From Flavobacteriaceae bacterium UBA7302 (lineage in GTDB: Bacteria > Bacteroidota > Bacteroidia > Flavobacteriales > Flavobacteriaceae), in assembly GCA_002471825.1 (NCBI GenBank), contig DKQS01000001.1, positions 62,001 through 126,000 of the forward strand: DNA of 64,000 bases. The letters run 5' to 3'. The position numbers were made by a program, and so were the translations under genes. This document shows positions 16,884-25,013 of this stretch, piece after piece; the stretch's first letter is position 1, and each line of letters opens with the position of its first letter. The notes beneath the pieces are model-generated. The model worked only from the letters and a program-made list of their open reading frames with translations. It ran no database searches and was not told where the DNA came from.

Positions 16884-17423
16884 TTATTCTAATATTTTTT
16901 TCTCAATGATTTTCACAGCAGCGTAATAGCTTGATTTCAAGGTGCTTTCACTCACATTTAATAGTTCAGAAATTTCTCGAAAACTCAAATCATCGAAATA
17001 TTTCATCTGAAAAACCTTCCGTTGTTTTTCTGTAAATCCCTGAATGATCCGATGCAACTTGGCTTGTATTTCGTCACCGCTGTAGTAACTATCCTCTTGT
17101 AAAATCTGAAAGTGATTCAGGGTGGCATCTTCTAAATTGTCAAACTGAAATCGCTTGTTCTTTTCAATAAACCGCATGGATTCATTATAGGCAATCCGAT
17201 ACATCCAGGTATGCAAAGAACTTTTCTCTTGAAATTTTTCAATACTTCTGTAAATCCGCACAAAGGTGTTTTGCAACACATCATCTGCATTCTCATGTGT
17301 AATCACCAACTTCCGAATATGCCAATACAACCGCTCTTGATACAAATCTAACAGTTCAGCAAAAGCCGCATCCTTCAATTTGGGGTTCTTCAATTTTGCA
17401 ACAAGGGCTTGATCTTTCTTCAA
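16884..17423 (-). CDS. RNA polymerase sigma factor, ECF family
   Basis: The 179-residue sigma-70 family protein contains region 2 (LYWHIRKLVITHENADDVLQNTFVRIYRSI, core binding and -10 recognition) and region 4 (FTEKQRKVFQMKYFDDLSFREISELLNVSESTLKSSY, the helix-turn-helix that reads the -35). No extra C-terminal domain is present. It leads a same-strand series of five genes with gaps of 40, 71, 37 and 10 bp, encoding a probable anti-sigma protein and three exported proteins. It probably controls an envelope-related regulon that includes its own operon. This is inference from context. Confidence 0.92.
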   Translation of the reverse strand: MKKDQALVAKLKNPKLKDAAFAELLDLYQERLYWHIRKLVITHENADDVLQNTFVRIYRSIEKFQEKSSLHTWMYRIAYNESMRFIEKNKRFQFDNLEDATLNHFQILQEDSYYSGDEIQAKLHRIIQGFTEKQRKVFQMKYFDDLSFREISELLNVSESTLKSSYYAAVKIIEKKILE

Positions 17424-17589
17424 GTAAAAAAGTTTGGTGTGTTGATTAGACCTTTAAAGTTAAAAATAGTTTGACTGATACCCTAAAGATTTGAGAAATA
17501 TCATTTCTGTATATAGCAATATAGATATAAAATTGACCAAGCTTTTCGTTGTATCTCCCCTCGCTTTTATTTTTGTAAAAAACGATTTC

Positions 17590-18348
17590 ATGAAGATTAT
17601 TATTTCACCAGCAAAGTCCTTAGATTTCGAAACGAAAGCAGAAACTAGCCTTCATACGACACCTGAGTTTTTAGAAGATTCAACCAAATTGAATAAAAAA
17701 CTAAAAACAATTTCTCGAAAGAAATTGGGTGAATTGATGCGTATTTCGCCAACCTTAGCAAGTTTGAACTATGAAAGAAATCAATCTTGGGAGAACGAAT
17801 ACGACCTTGAAGAAGGCAAACAAGCGGTGTATGCTTTTACTGGTGAAGTATATCGTGGTCTTGACATGAACACACTTCCAGAGGATAAAATTCCCTTTTT
17901 ACAAGAGAATCTTCGAATTGTTTCGGGTTTGTACGGACTTCTAAAACCTCTTGATGTCATCCTGCCTTACCGATTGGAGATGGGTACAAGATTGAAAGTG
18001 GGAAGAAAAAATAACCTGTATGAGTTTTGGGGAGATAAACTGACCCAAACCTTAAATGAAGAAATGGAAGAAGGAGAAATCTTAGTCAATTTAGCTAGTA
18101 ACGAATACAACAAAGCCATTCTCAACAAATCATTAAAGGCGGATGTCATCACTCCGGTTTTCAAAGACTTTAAAAATGGTCAATTAAAAACCATCATGAC
18201 GTTTGCGAAGAAAGCACGTGGTTTAATGGTTCGTTATATTGTAGACCATAAAATCACTTCGGTAGAGGATTTAAAAGGATTCAATTACGAAGGCTATGGT
18301 TTTAGCGCGGAATTATCTACCGACAGCGAATTCGTATTTACCCGCTAA
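17590..18348 (+). CDS. yaaA: peroxide stress protein YaaA (DUF328/UPF0246)
   Basis: The 252-residue protein starts at the ATG at 17590 with the family opening MKIIISPAKSLDF and contains AVYAFTGEVYRGL, LRIVSGLYGLLKPLDVILPYRLEMG and LVNLASNEYNKA, all characteristic of YaaA. E. coli YaaA lowers free intracellular iron during peroxide stress and has a DNA-binding fold. The frame is open 33 codons upstream but the protein would then start before the conserved strand, so the shorter form is chosen. The stop overlaps that of convergent blh (CTAA). Confidence 0.93.
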   Translation: MKIIISPAKSLDFETKAETSLHTTPEFLEDSTKLNKKLKTISRKKLGELMRISPTLASLNYERNQSWENEYDLEEGKQAVYAFTGEVYRGLDMNTLPEDKIPFLQENLRIVSGLYGLLKPLDVILPYRLEMGTRLKVGRKNNLYEFWGDKLTQTLNEEMEEGEILVNLASNEYNKAILNKSLKADVITPVFKDFKNGQLKTIMTFAKKARGLMVRYIVDHKITSVEDLKGFNYEGYGFSAELSTDSEFVFTR

Positions 18349-19229
18349 TTTTTCATTTGGTACATCACCCAAGTATGGGGCGCCGTAACGGCAAATAAAA
18401 TTGCAAATACGATTGAGGCAAATTGGTTGAGTTCTGGAAACAGAAAATACAAACCTACCAATCCCATCAAACTGATACCCCAAAAAATAGAGGCATTCTT
18501 TAGATAATGAATGACAGCCTTCTTGTTAAAGTCGCCCGAAATGAATTTTGTCTGATGAATGATCGAAGGAATGGAATGCCAGAAAATGAAGTAAATGGCA
18601 AAGCTCAACACAAGAGAGGAAGTATTAAACACAACCGCTAATACCAAGAAGTAAAACAATTCTCTTCCAAAATTTACTTCTGTTTTCTTTTTTGTTAGAA
18701 GTATATAGGCGCTCATTAAAACTAGGAGGGCTCCACTAATCCCCAAGGAAATCTGTATTTGCAACTCCGAAAATGAAGATCCAGTCAGTTCTTTCATAAT
18801 AATGGCAACATCTTCCTGTGAAATGTAAAAAAGCAAGGAAAATAGAAAAACGCCATAGGCAGAGAAGTAGACCGTATCAAACAAAGTACCTTGGTTTAAT
18901 TTCTCTCCGAGGTGCTCTTCACCAAAATGATAGGAACTAAGGATTACAAATAATAATATGGCAACATATGAATTGATATAGAAGGTGAGAATACAAAGGG
19001 CAATAATTCCCAAATAGATAGCAATACTTTTAAGGTTTGATTTTTTGTCTGACTTTTTTTTAGATAAAATCAACAAATCATTCGCACCATGTAATATACC
19101 AACGGAGACTACCATAATATAGGCTACCGAATCTTCCACTAATTCACCGAATTGTACGCTAAACCATATCAAGAAAAATGTAAAAAAAATCATAAAATCT
19201 TGATATTTATAGCTCAAAATGTTGTTCAT
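18345..19229 (-). CDS. blh: Brp/Blh family beta-carotene 15,15'-dioxygenase
   Basis: Blh cleaves beta-carotene into two molecules of retinal, the chromophore of rhodopsin. The 294-residue membrane protein has eight or so hydrophobic segments. It has the histidine-containing family motifs GILHGANDL near residue 45, SSYHFGEEHLG near 105, FWHSIPSIIHQT near 210 and FAVTAPHTWVM near the C-terminus. It is divergent from the proteorhodopsin gene with 86 bp between starts, as in many marine flavobacteria, so both can be expressed together. Genes making beta-carotene are not in this window. Confidence 0.93.
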   Translation of the reverse strand: MNNILSYKYQDFMIFFTFFLIWFSVQFGELVEDSVAYIMVVSVGILHGANDLLILSKKKSDKKSNLKSIAIYLGIIALCILTFYINSYVAILLFVILSSYHFGEEHLGEKLNQGTLFDTVYFSAYGVFLFSLLFYISQEDVAIIMKELTGSSFSELQIQISLGISGALLVLMSAYILLTKKKTEVNFGRELFYFLVLAVVFNTSSLVLSFAIYFIFWHSIPSIIHQTKFISGDFNKKAVIHYLKNASIFWGISLMGLVGLYFLFPELNQFASIVFAILFAVTAPHTWVMYQMKN

Positions 19230-19253
19230 AGTGCAAAATTAAGAATTTATCAC

Positions 19254-19261
19254 TACTTTTG
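19254..19261 (+). promoter_or_regulatory. candidate -7 promoter element of the proteorhodopsin gene
   Basis: TACTTTTG matches TAnnTTTG exactly. Transcription would begin near 19268 and leave a leader of about 45 bases. No good -33 TTTG is seen upstream at normal spacing. On the opposite strand TAATTTTG at 19241-19234 may serve blh, with almost no leader. Confidence 0.4.
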
Positions 19262-19315
19262 TTTATCTTTTTACTCAAAAGATTAAACGTTTGTAACTAA
19301 TTAAATTAATGTACA

Positions 19316-20041
19316 ATGTATTATTTTTCTAAATTTTTAGCCGTTGCAAAAATGGCTACGGATGATTATGTTGGATTCACATTCTTCGTTGGATGTATGG
19401 CTATGATGGCTGCTTCTGCATTTTTCTTCCTTTCTATGAACAACTTTGACAAAAAATGGAGAACTTCTATTTTGGTATCAGGGTTAATTACTTTCATTGC
19501 TGCAGTGCACTACTGGTATATGAGAGATTACTGGGCATCTAATGCTGAGTCACCAACATTCTTTAGATATGTTGACTGGGTATTAACTGTACCATTAATG
19601 TGTGTTGAGTTCTACTTAATCTTAAAAGTAGCTGGAGCTAAGAGATCAATGATGTGGAGATTAATCTTCTTATCAGTGATTATGTTAGTAACTGGATATT
19701 TTGGAGAGGCTGTTTACAGAGACCAAGCTTGGTTCTGGGGTCTAATTTCAGGTATCGCTTACTTCGTAATCGTTTATGACATCTGGTTAGGTGAAGCTAA
19801 GAAATTGGCTGAAGAAGCTGGTGGAGCTGTATTAAAAGCACACAAAACATTATGTTGGTTCGTTTTAGTAGGATGGGCAATCTATCCATTAGGTTATATG
19901 GCTGGTACTCCAGGATGGTATAGCTTTATTGGAGATTGGGGTCTTAACATGGACGTAATCTACAACATCGGTGATGCTGTAAACAAAATCGGATTCGGTT
20001 TAGTGGTTTATGGTGCTGCATTAGCTAGCTCTAACGACTAA
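19316..20041 (+). CDS. proteorhodopsin (light-driven proton pump)
   Basis: This seven-helix retinal protein has 241 residues. Key residues align with SAR86 proteorhodopsin: H65 (His75), D87 proton acceptor (Asp97) in RYVDWVLTVPL, M95 at the spectral-tuning site (105), E98 proton donor (Glu108) and the retinal Schiff-base Lys K224 in DAVNKIGFG. Acceptor and donor show a proton pump rather than a sodium (NDQ) or chloride (NTQ) pump. Met at the tuning site is typical of green-absorbing flavobacterial forms. ATG 19316 gives an N-terminal leader; ATG 19352 (MATDDYVGF) is an alternative. A strong terminator follows. Confidence 0.97.
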   Translation: MYYFSKFLAVAKMATDDYVGFTFFVGCMAMMAASAFFFLSMNNFDKKWRTSILVSGLITFIAAVHYWYMRDYWASNAESPTFFRYVDWVLTVPLMCVEFYLILKVAGAKRSMMWRLIFLSVIMLVTGYFGEAVYRDQAWFWGLISGIAYFVIVYDIWLGEAKKLAEEAGGAVLKAHKTLCWFVLVGWAIYPLGYMAGTPGWYSFIGDWGLNMDVIYNIGDAVNKIGFGLVVYGAALASSND

Positions 20042-20065
20042 TCATCGATCGATAAAGACATAAAG

Positions 20066-20093
20066 AAACTCGAGCATTGCTCGAGTTTTTTTT
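20066..20093 (+). terminator. rho-independent terminator after proteorhodopsin
   Basis: A perfect 10-bp stem, aaactcgagc and gctcgagttt, with a 3-base loop (att), is followed by an unbroken T-run. It ends proteorhodopsin transcription and, being A-rich on its left side, may also act on the convergent serine dehydratase transcript. Confidence 0.9.
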
Positions 20094-20103
20094 GATTTAT
20101 ACC

Positions 20104-21528
20104 TTAACAATCTGCCAATCTAACGGTAACGGCCAATCCTCCTTCTGAGGTTTCTTTGTAGTTTTTATTCATGTCCTTCGCCGTTTCCCACATCGTATCA
20201 ATCACCTCATCCAAATGCACCAAGCATTCCTTGGGATTGGTTTCCAAAGCAATCTCTGCTGCATGAATGGCTTTGATAGCACCCATAGAGTTTCGTTCGA
20301 TACATGGCACCTGAACGAGTCCGGCTATAGGATCACAGGTAAGACCCAAATGATGCTCCATGGCAATTTCAGCCGCCACGAGACTTTGAGAAGGCGTACC
20401 ACCCATTAATTCGGTCAAAGCTCCCGCTGCCATTGCTGAGGATACCCCAATTTCAGCCTGACATCCGCCCATTGCGGCAGAAATCGTCGCATTTTTCTTG
20501 AATAAACTTCCTATTTCACCTGCCGTCAGCAAAAATCTTCGAACGTGTGAAAGGTCGGCCTTGTGGTTTTCAATTACCAAATAATACATCAATACTGCCG
20601 GAATTACACCTGCACTTCCATTGGTAGGGGCAGTTACTACTCTTCCTAGTGAAGCATTTACCTCGTTGACAGAAAGAGCAAAACAACTCACCCATTTTAA
20701 AATCTGTCGGAATTTCACCTCTGTACTTCGAATAGCATTTATCCATTGGCTCGGAGTTCCATAGCTTATCTCCTGAATCAATTTCTTATGGGTATCATAG
20801 GCTCTGCGTTTCACATTCAATCCGCCAGGAAGTTTTCCTTCTGTATGACAACCCAGGTACATGCATTCCAACATGGTGTTCCAAATGCGATCCAATTCGT
20901 CATGAATTTCTTTTTCTGTTTTCAATTCCAATTCGTTTTTGAAAACTACCTCCGAAATCAATAGATTATCCCGCTCACAGTACTCTTCAAGTTGCATGGC
21001 TCTATTGATCGGATAGGGAAAATTCTTCTTATTGATCTCAATATCTTCCTCCAAATTGTCATCCTCTTGAACAATGAAACCTCCTCCAATAGAATAATAG
21101 GTCTCTTTTGAAATCAATTCTTCTCCACGATATGCCGTAAAGGAAACTCCATTGGGATGAAAAGGAAGGAACTCCCGATTGAATCTGAGGTCATTAGGCA
21201 CAAAGGGAATCACCTTACCTCCCTTGAAAAATAATTCGTTCTGGGTATTGATGCGTTCCACGATGATCTCAATATCTTCAATAGGAATGGTCTCTGGATC
21301 GGCCTCACAAAGTCCGAGTAAAATGGCCAAATCAGTAGCATGGCCTTTGCCTGTCAGCGAAAGAGAACCATAAAGATCAACTTCTACTCGATCAAAGGTA
21401 TCGAAGGCACCAGTTTCTCTAAGTTTCCCCACCCAGCTTTGGGCTGCACGCCAAGGTCCGAGGGTGTGAGAACTGGAAGGCCCCACCCCTATTTTCAGCA
21501 TATCAAAAACGCTAACAAATTGTGACAT
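20104..21528 (-). CDS. sdaA: L-serine ammonia-lyase (iron-sulfur, single chain)
   Basis: The enzyme deaminates L-serine to pyruvate and ammonia. The 474-residue protein fuses the beta domain ([21 protein letters not shown] at the N-terminus) and the alpha domain. The alpha domain has [19 protein letters not shown], the cysteines of the [4Fe-4S] cluster region ([24 protein letters not shown]) and a C-terminal Cys (RLADC*). The C-terminal Cys corresponds to the autoinhibitory tail of type 2 enzymes. It stands alone between proteorhodopsin (convergent) and the DUF2853 gene. Confidence 0.94.
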   Translation of the reverse strand: MSQFVSVFDMLKIGVGPSSSHTLGPWRAAQSWVGKLRETGAFDTFDRVEVDLYGSLSLTGKGHATDLAILLGLCEADPETIPIEDIEIIVERINTQNELFFKGGKVIPFVPNDLRFNREFLPFHPNGVSFTAYRGEELISKETYYSIGGGFIVQEDDNLEEDIEINKKNFPYPINRAMQLEEYCERDNLLISEVVFKNELELKTEKEIHDELDRIWNTMLECMYLGCHTEGKLPGGLNVKRRAYDTHKKLIQEISYGTPSQWINAIRSTEVKFRQILKWVSCFALSVNEVNASLGRVVTAPTNGSAGVIPAVLMYYLVIENHKADLSHVRRFLLTAGEIGSLFKKNATISAAMGGCQAEIGVSSAMAAGALTELMGGTPSQSLVAAEIAMEHHLGLTCDPIAGLVQVPCIERNSMGAIKAIHAAEIALETNPKECLVHLDEVIDTMWETAKDMNKNYKETSEGGLAVTVRLADC

Positions 21529-21552
21529 TCATCGATTGATTGAAAGTTGGGC

Positions 21553-21584
21553 AAAAATAAAAAATCCAACTCAATGAGTCGGAT
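21553..21584 (-). terminator. rho-independent terminator after the DUF2853 gene
   Basis: Read on the minus strand, atccgactca and tgagttggat form a 10-bp stem containing one G-T pair, with a very short loop, followed by a T-rich run (the A-run at 21554-21564 on the plus strand). It lies 28 bp after the DUF2853 stop and before serine dehydratase. Confidence 0.7.
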
Positions 21585-21611
21585 CTTTAAGATTTTGAAT
21601 TCGATTTTTAT

Positions 21612-21953
21612 TTAAAAACCATAAACCGATTCTTTATCAAACTTTTTAACAAGCATGTAGTATACTACTGCTCGATACTTATTGCGTTCCGACTTTCCAA
21701 TACGCTCCATTACCTCTCCAATTTTCTCATCAAGCTCTGGTGTATCAGCCAACCCAAGTTTTTTAATTAAAAAATTGTTCTTCACAGTGGCCAATTCCTT
21801 CGGATCGGAACCCGAAACAGTTTCAGCATCTTTTTTGTAAATCGAAGGACCTAATCCTTTGGTTACTGCCGTTAAAAGTTCTGTATTAGAGCGGATATCT
21901 CTATCATCCATGAATTTTTTGTAGAGTGCTACCTTTTCGTCAAACTTACTCAT
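21612..21953 (-). CDS. DUF2853 family protein
   Basis: This 113-residue soluble, mainly helical and charged protein matches what I know of DUF2853: MSKFDEKVALYKKFM, then NNFLIKKLGL, and the C-terminal KYRAVVYYMLVKKF. The function of the family is unknown. It is monocistronic, followed by a terminator, and separated from dnaK by 231 bp that hold the dnaK promoter region. Confidence 0.82.
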   Translation of the reverse strand: MSKFDEKVALYKKFMDDRDIRSNTELLTAVTKGLGPSIYKKDAETVSGSDPKELATVKNNFLIKKLGLADTPELDEKIGEVMERIGKSERNKYRAVVYYMLVKKFDKESVYGF

Positions 21954-22119
21954 AGTGTTTTATTATTTGAATTATAAATTGATTTGTTTAAAGGTAATGA
22001 ATAAATGATTAGACTCCTATTAAATTTATGTGATGTTTATAGCACTGCAATTATGTCATATTGTCACATTTTTTACGCGTGATTTTACAGAATTCTGCCA
22101 AATTACGGAGCTATTCTTG

Positions 22120-22135
22120 TTGGCATACCCTTTGA
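22120..22135 (+). promoter_or_regulatory. candidate sigma-54-like promoter of dnaK
   Basis: TTGGCATACCCTTTGA resembles the RpoN consensus TTGGCACnnnnnTTGC: GG and the second dinucleotide are 10 bases apart, but that dinucleotide is GA rather than GC. It would start transcription near 22147, 38 bp before the dnaK ATG. A TGCCAA at 22096-22101 forms an inverted repeat with its TTGGCA (22120-22125) and could be an operator instead. No TAnnTTTG element with a good -33 is evident. Confidence 0.3.
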
Positions 22136-22184
22136 CATAGTCTAGGCAAAACTGAAAACATAATTCAAAATATACAATATTACT

Positions 22185-24089
22185 ATGAGTAAAATAATTG
22201 GAATCGATTTAGGAACTACCAACTCTTGCGTTTCTGTAATGGAAGGTAATGAACCTGTAGTAATTCCTAATGCAGAAGGAAAAAGAACTACTCCATCAAT
22301 TGTAGCATTTGTTGAGGGTGGTGAGCGTAAGATTGGTGACCCTGCAAAAAGACAGGCCGTAACGAATCCTACAAAGACTATATATTCAATCAAGCGTTTT
22401 ATGGGGAATAAATTTTCTGAATCTTCTAAAGAAGTAGAAAGAGTACCTTATAAAGTAGTAAAAGGTGACAACGACACTCCTAGAGTGGATGTTGACGGAC
22501 GCTTATACACGCCACAAGAAATCTCTGCGATGATTCTTCAGAAAATGAAGAAAACAGCGGAAGATTACTTAGGTCAATCTGTAAGTGAAGCTGTGGTTAC
22601 CGTACCTGCTTACTTTAACGATGCGCAAAGACAGGCAACTAAAGAAGCTGGTGAAATCGCTGGATTGAAAGTGAGAAGAATTATTAACGAGCCTACGGCT
22701 GCTGCGTTGGCATACGGATTGGATAAATCTAATGAGGACAAAAAAATCGTGGTATTTGACTTTGGTGGTGGTACACATGACGTTTCTATCCTTGAATTGG
22801 GTGACGGTGTATTTGAAGTATTGGCTACTGATGGTGATACACATTTAGGTGGTGATGATGTTGATGAAAAAATCATCAACTGGTTGGCAGATGAATTTAA
22901 GGCTGATGAGAACATGGACCTAAAACAAGATCCAATGGCTTTACAGCGTTTGAAAGAAGCTGCTGAAAAAGCAAAGATCGAATTGTCAAGTACAACGTCT
23001 ACTGAAATCAACTTGCCATACATCACAGCAACCGCAAGCGGACCAAAACACTTGGTAAGAACTTTAAGTAGAGCAAAGTTTGAGCAGTTAATCGACGACT
23101 TGGTAAAAAGAACTATTGAGCCATGTAAAGCCGCTTTAAAAAGCGCCGATTTATCTACTTCAGAAATCGACGAGATTATCTTAGTAGGTGGTTCAACTAG
23201 AATTCCAGCGATTCAAGAAGCTGTTGAGAAATTCTTCGGAAAAGCGCCAAGTAAAGGTGTAAACCCAGATGAGGTAGTTTCTTTAGGAGCTGCTATCCAA
23301 GGTGGTGTATTAACAGGAGATGTGAAAGACGTTCTTTTATTAGACGTAACACCACTTTCTCTAGGTATCGAAACTATGGGGAATGTATTCACCAAATTAA
23401 TCGAAGCGAATACAACCATTCCAACCAAGAAGTCACAGGTATTCTCTACTGCAGTGGACAATCAGCCATCCGTAGAAATTCACGTATTACAAGGTGAAAG
23501 AGCCATGGCTGCTGACAACAAAACCATCGGACGTTTCCATTTAGATGGAATTCCACCTGCACCAAGAGGCGTACCTCAAATTGAAGTAACATTTGATATT
23601 GATGCCAACGGTATCATCAACGTAAGTGCTTCTGACAAAGCAACTGGTAAATCTCAAAACATCAGAATCGAAGCTTCTTCTGGATTGTCTGATGAAGAAA
23701 TTCAAAAGATGAAAGCTGATGCTGAAGCAAATGCTGAAGCGGATAAGAAAGCGAAAGAAACTGCCGAAAAAATCAACGGTGCTGACGCTATGATTTTCCA
23801 AACCGAAAAGCAATTGAAAGAGTTTGGAGACAAATTATCTGCAGATAAGAAGCAACCAATTGAAGATGCTTTGGCCGAATTGAAAACTGCTCACGAATCG
23901 AAGGATTTAGATCAGATTGATGCTGCCATGGAGAAAATCAATGAAGCTTGGAAAGCTGCCTCAGAAGAAATGTATGCGGCACAACAACAAGCGGGAGCGA
24001 ATCCTGGAGCTCAAGGAACTGAAGGTCATGGAGGGGATGCCAATCAAGGGGACAACGTTGAAGACGTAGACTTCGAAGAAGTCAAGTAG
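22185..24089 (+). CDS. dnaK: molecular chaperone DnaK (Hsp70)
   Basis: DnaK binds unfolded polypeptides in an ATP-dependent cycle with DnaJ and GrpE. The 634-residue protein has the nucleotide-binding domain ([14 protein letters not shown] at the N-terminus, [27 protein letters not shown]), the interdomain linker [12 protein letters not shown] near 385-396, the substrate-binding beta domain and the helical lid. The tail ends EDVDFEEVK. One unusual position is His in GGGTHDVS, where GGGTFDVS is normal. Immediately after the stop lies a 23-bp repeat fragment and a second copy of the last codons (see the following entries). A hairpin terminator is at 24175. Confidence 0.98.
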   Translation: MSKIIGIDLGTTNSCVSVMEGNEPVVIPNAEGKRTTPSIVAFVEGGERKIGDPAKRQAVTNPTKTIYSIKRFMGNKFSESSKEVERVPYKVVKGDNDTPRVDVDGRLYTPQEISAMILQKMKKTAEDYLGQSVSEAVVTVPAYFNDAQRQATKEAGEIAGLKVRRIINEPTAAALAYGLDKSNEDKKIVVFDFGGGTHDVSILELGDGVFEVLATDGDTHLGGDDVDEKIINWLADEFKADENMDLKQDPMALQRLKEAAEKAKIELSSTTSTEINLPYITATASGPKHLVRTLSRAKFEQLIDDLVKRTIEPCKAALKSADLSTSEIDEIILVGGSTRIPAIQEAVEKFFGKAPSKGVNPDEVVSLGAAIQGGVLTGDVKDVLLLDVTPLSLGIETMGNVFTKLIEANTTIPTKKSQVFSTAVDNQPSVEIHVLQGERAMAADNKTIGRFHLDGIPPAPRGVPQIEVTFDIDANGIINVSASDKATGKSQNIRIEASSGLSDEEIQKMKADAEANAEADKKAKETAEKINGADAMIFQTEKQLKEFGDKLSADKKQPIEDALAELKTAHESKDLDQIDAAMEKINEAWKAASEEMYAAQQQAGANPGAQGTEGHGGDANQGDNVEDVDFEEVK

Positions 24090-24112
24090 CCTGTCTTGAG
24101 CGCTGTCGAAAG
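24090..24112. repeat. 23-bp fragment of the dispersed repeat, inserted at the dnaK 3' end
   Basis: The reverse complement of this 23-base stretch matches 41329-41351 inside the 94-bp element at 21 of 23 positions (shared cores ctttcgac and ctcaagacagg). It begins at the base after the dnaK stop codon and separates the two copies of the dnaK terminal codons. Confidence 0.6.
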
Positions 24113-24136
24113 ATAGACTTTGAGGAAGTAAAATAG
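24113..24136 (+). pseudogene. stranded duplicate of the dnaK 3' coding end
   Basis: This 24-base segment reads IDFEEVK-stop. It aligns with the true dnaK end at 24066-24089 (VDFEEVK-stop) at 19 of 24 bases. Four of the five differences are synonymous third-position changes and one changes V to I. It is in another frame relative to dnaK, so it is not translated as part of it. It looks like the older 3' end, displaced when the 23-bp repeat came in. Confidence 0.65.
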
Positions 24137-24174
24137 ACAGTCCTTCTAAACATTGTTTAGAGTCTATATATACC

Positions 24175-24209
24175 AAAAAGCGCAATTAAGAAATTAGTTG
24201 CGCTTTTTT
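24175..24209 (+). terminator. rho-independent terminator of dnaK
   Basis: Stem aaaaagcgcaa (24175-24185) pairs with ttgcgcttttt (24198-24208) around a 12-base loop, with a T6 run. It lies 85 bp beyond the dnaK stop, after the repeat fragment. Confidence 0.85.
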
Positions 24210-24245
24210 CATTTATCTCATTAGAAAATACCCAGGAGTATTCTC

Positions 24246-24557
24246 ATGTATCAAAAAAGAATGATCAAGTGTCCCAATTGTGGCACTTTTAATACCGATA
24301 GAGACCAATGCAGCGAATGCAATTCGCCATTGAACGAGCGAAAGAAAAAACATGAGACTCGCAAAGAAAAAGTTAAGTCCGAATTGATCGAACAGGTCAT
24401 CTACGAAAAAGAAAATCCGAATCTCCCAGAACGTCTGAAAAGACACAAATACGCGGTTGTTAGGGCTTTCGGATGGATTCTGTTTTCAGTTATTTGGGTA
24501 GTGAGTGCTATTGTGAGTGCATTTGTTTGGTTTGTAACAATGGTAGCTGCTGGATAA
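24246..24557 (+). CDS. small zinc-ribbon membrane protein
   Basis: The 103-residue protein begins with a four-cysteine zinc ribbon (CPNCGTFNTDRDQCSEC, two CxxC pairs), followed by a charged helical stretch (about 30-70) and a C-terminal hydrophobic hairpin or helix (FGWILFSVIWVVSAIVSAFVWFV). The second Met (24261, MIKCPNCG) is an equally plausible start. The cytoplasmic ribbon with a membrane anchor suggests a scaffold or sensor, but the function is unknown. Its TAA overlaps the ATG of the next gene (TAATG), so the pair is translationally coupled. Confidence 0.75.
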   Translation: MYQKRMIKCPNCGTFNTDRDQCSECNSPLNERKKKHETRKEKVKSELIEQVIYEKENPNLPERLKRHKYAVVRAFGWILFSVIWVVSAIVSAFVWFVTMVAAG

Positions 24558-24940
24558 TGAATCGATTGACCACTTCTTACTTTTTTATTTCCCTTTTCTT
24601 GGGAAGCCTTATCTACGGAATGCAACAATTCACTTCCGTTGAACTTCCTAGCTTGGCAAACAATTACCTAAACGATTTCCTTTTCATGCCCATCGTTTTA
24701 TTCGTGTGTCTTTTTACAATTATCTTGATAAAGAACAATAAGAATTATCAATTACCCTTGTACATCATTTTGTATACCTGTGCTTTGGTAAGCATTGCCT
24801 TTGAATATTATTTCCCAAAAGTTTTAACCCGCTACACCGCCGATATTATGGATGTTTGCTTATACTTTGTCAGCGGTCTATTGTTCTACTTCCTACAAAA
24901 TCCTTCATTAAAGAGGATTGACAGTTCGTCAATAAATTAA
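24557..24940 (+). CDS. small membrane protein of unknown function (four hydrophobic segments)
   Basis: The 127-residue integral membrane protein starts at the ATG at 24557, which overlaps the preceding stop. Hydrophobic segments lie near 5-22, 43-62, 70-90 and 100-118. Conserved-looking stretches are LANNYLNDFLFMPIVL and TRYTADIMDVCLYFVSGLLFY. I recall similar proteins annotated in databases as 'magnesium citrate secondary transporter', but at this length a transporter role is doubtful. It is coupled to the zinc-ribbon gene, so the two may form one membrane complex. Confidence 0.65.
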   Translation: MNRLTTSYFFISLFLGSLIYGMQQFTSVELPSLANNYLNDFLFMPIVLFVCLFTIILIKNNKNYQLPLYIILYTCALVSIAFEYYFPKVLTRYTADIMDVCLYFVSGLLFYFLQNPSLKRIDSSSIN

Positions 24941-24950
24941 TACAACTCGG

Positions 24951-24971
24951 TTCCTTTTAGTTTTAAAGGAA
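24951..24971. promoter_or_regulatory. 7-bp inverted repeat upstream of the TonB-dependent receptor gene
   Basis: ttccttt (24951-24957) and aaaggaa (24965-24971) form a perfect inverted repeat with a 7-base spacer, 43 bp before the receptor ATG. It could be an operator or an RNA hairpin ending the preceding operon; there is no T-run. Weak evidence. Confidence 0.3.
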
Positions 24972-25013
24972 GGGTAGATCCTTCAACTTTGTGTCATCAA
25001 AACCATAAAACTG

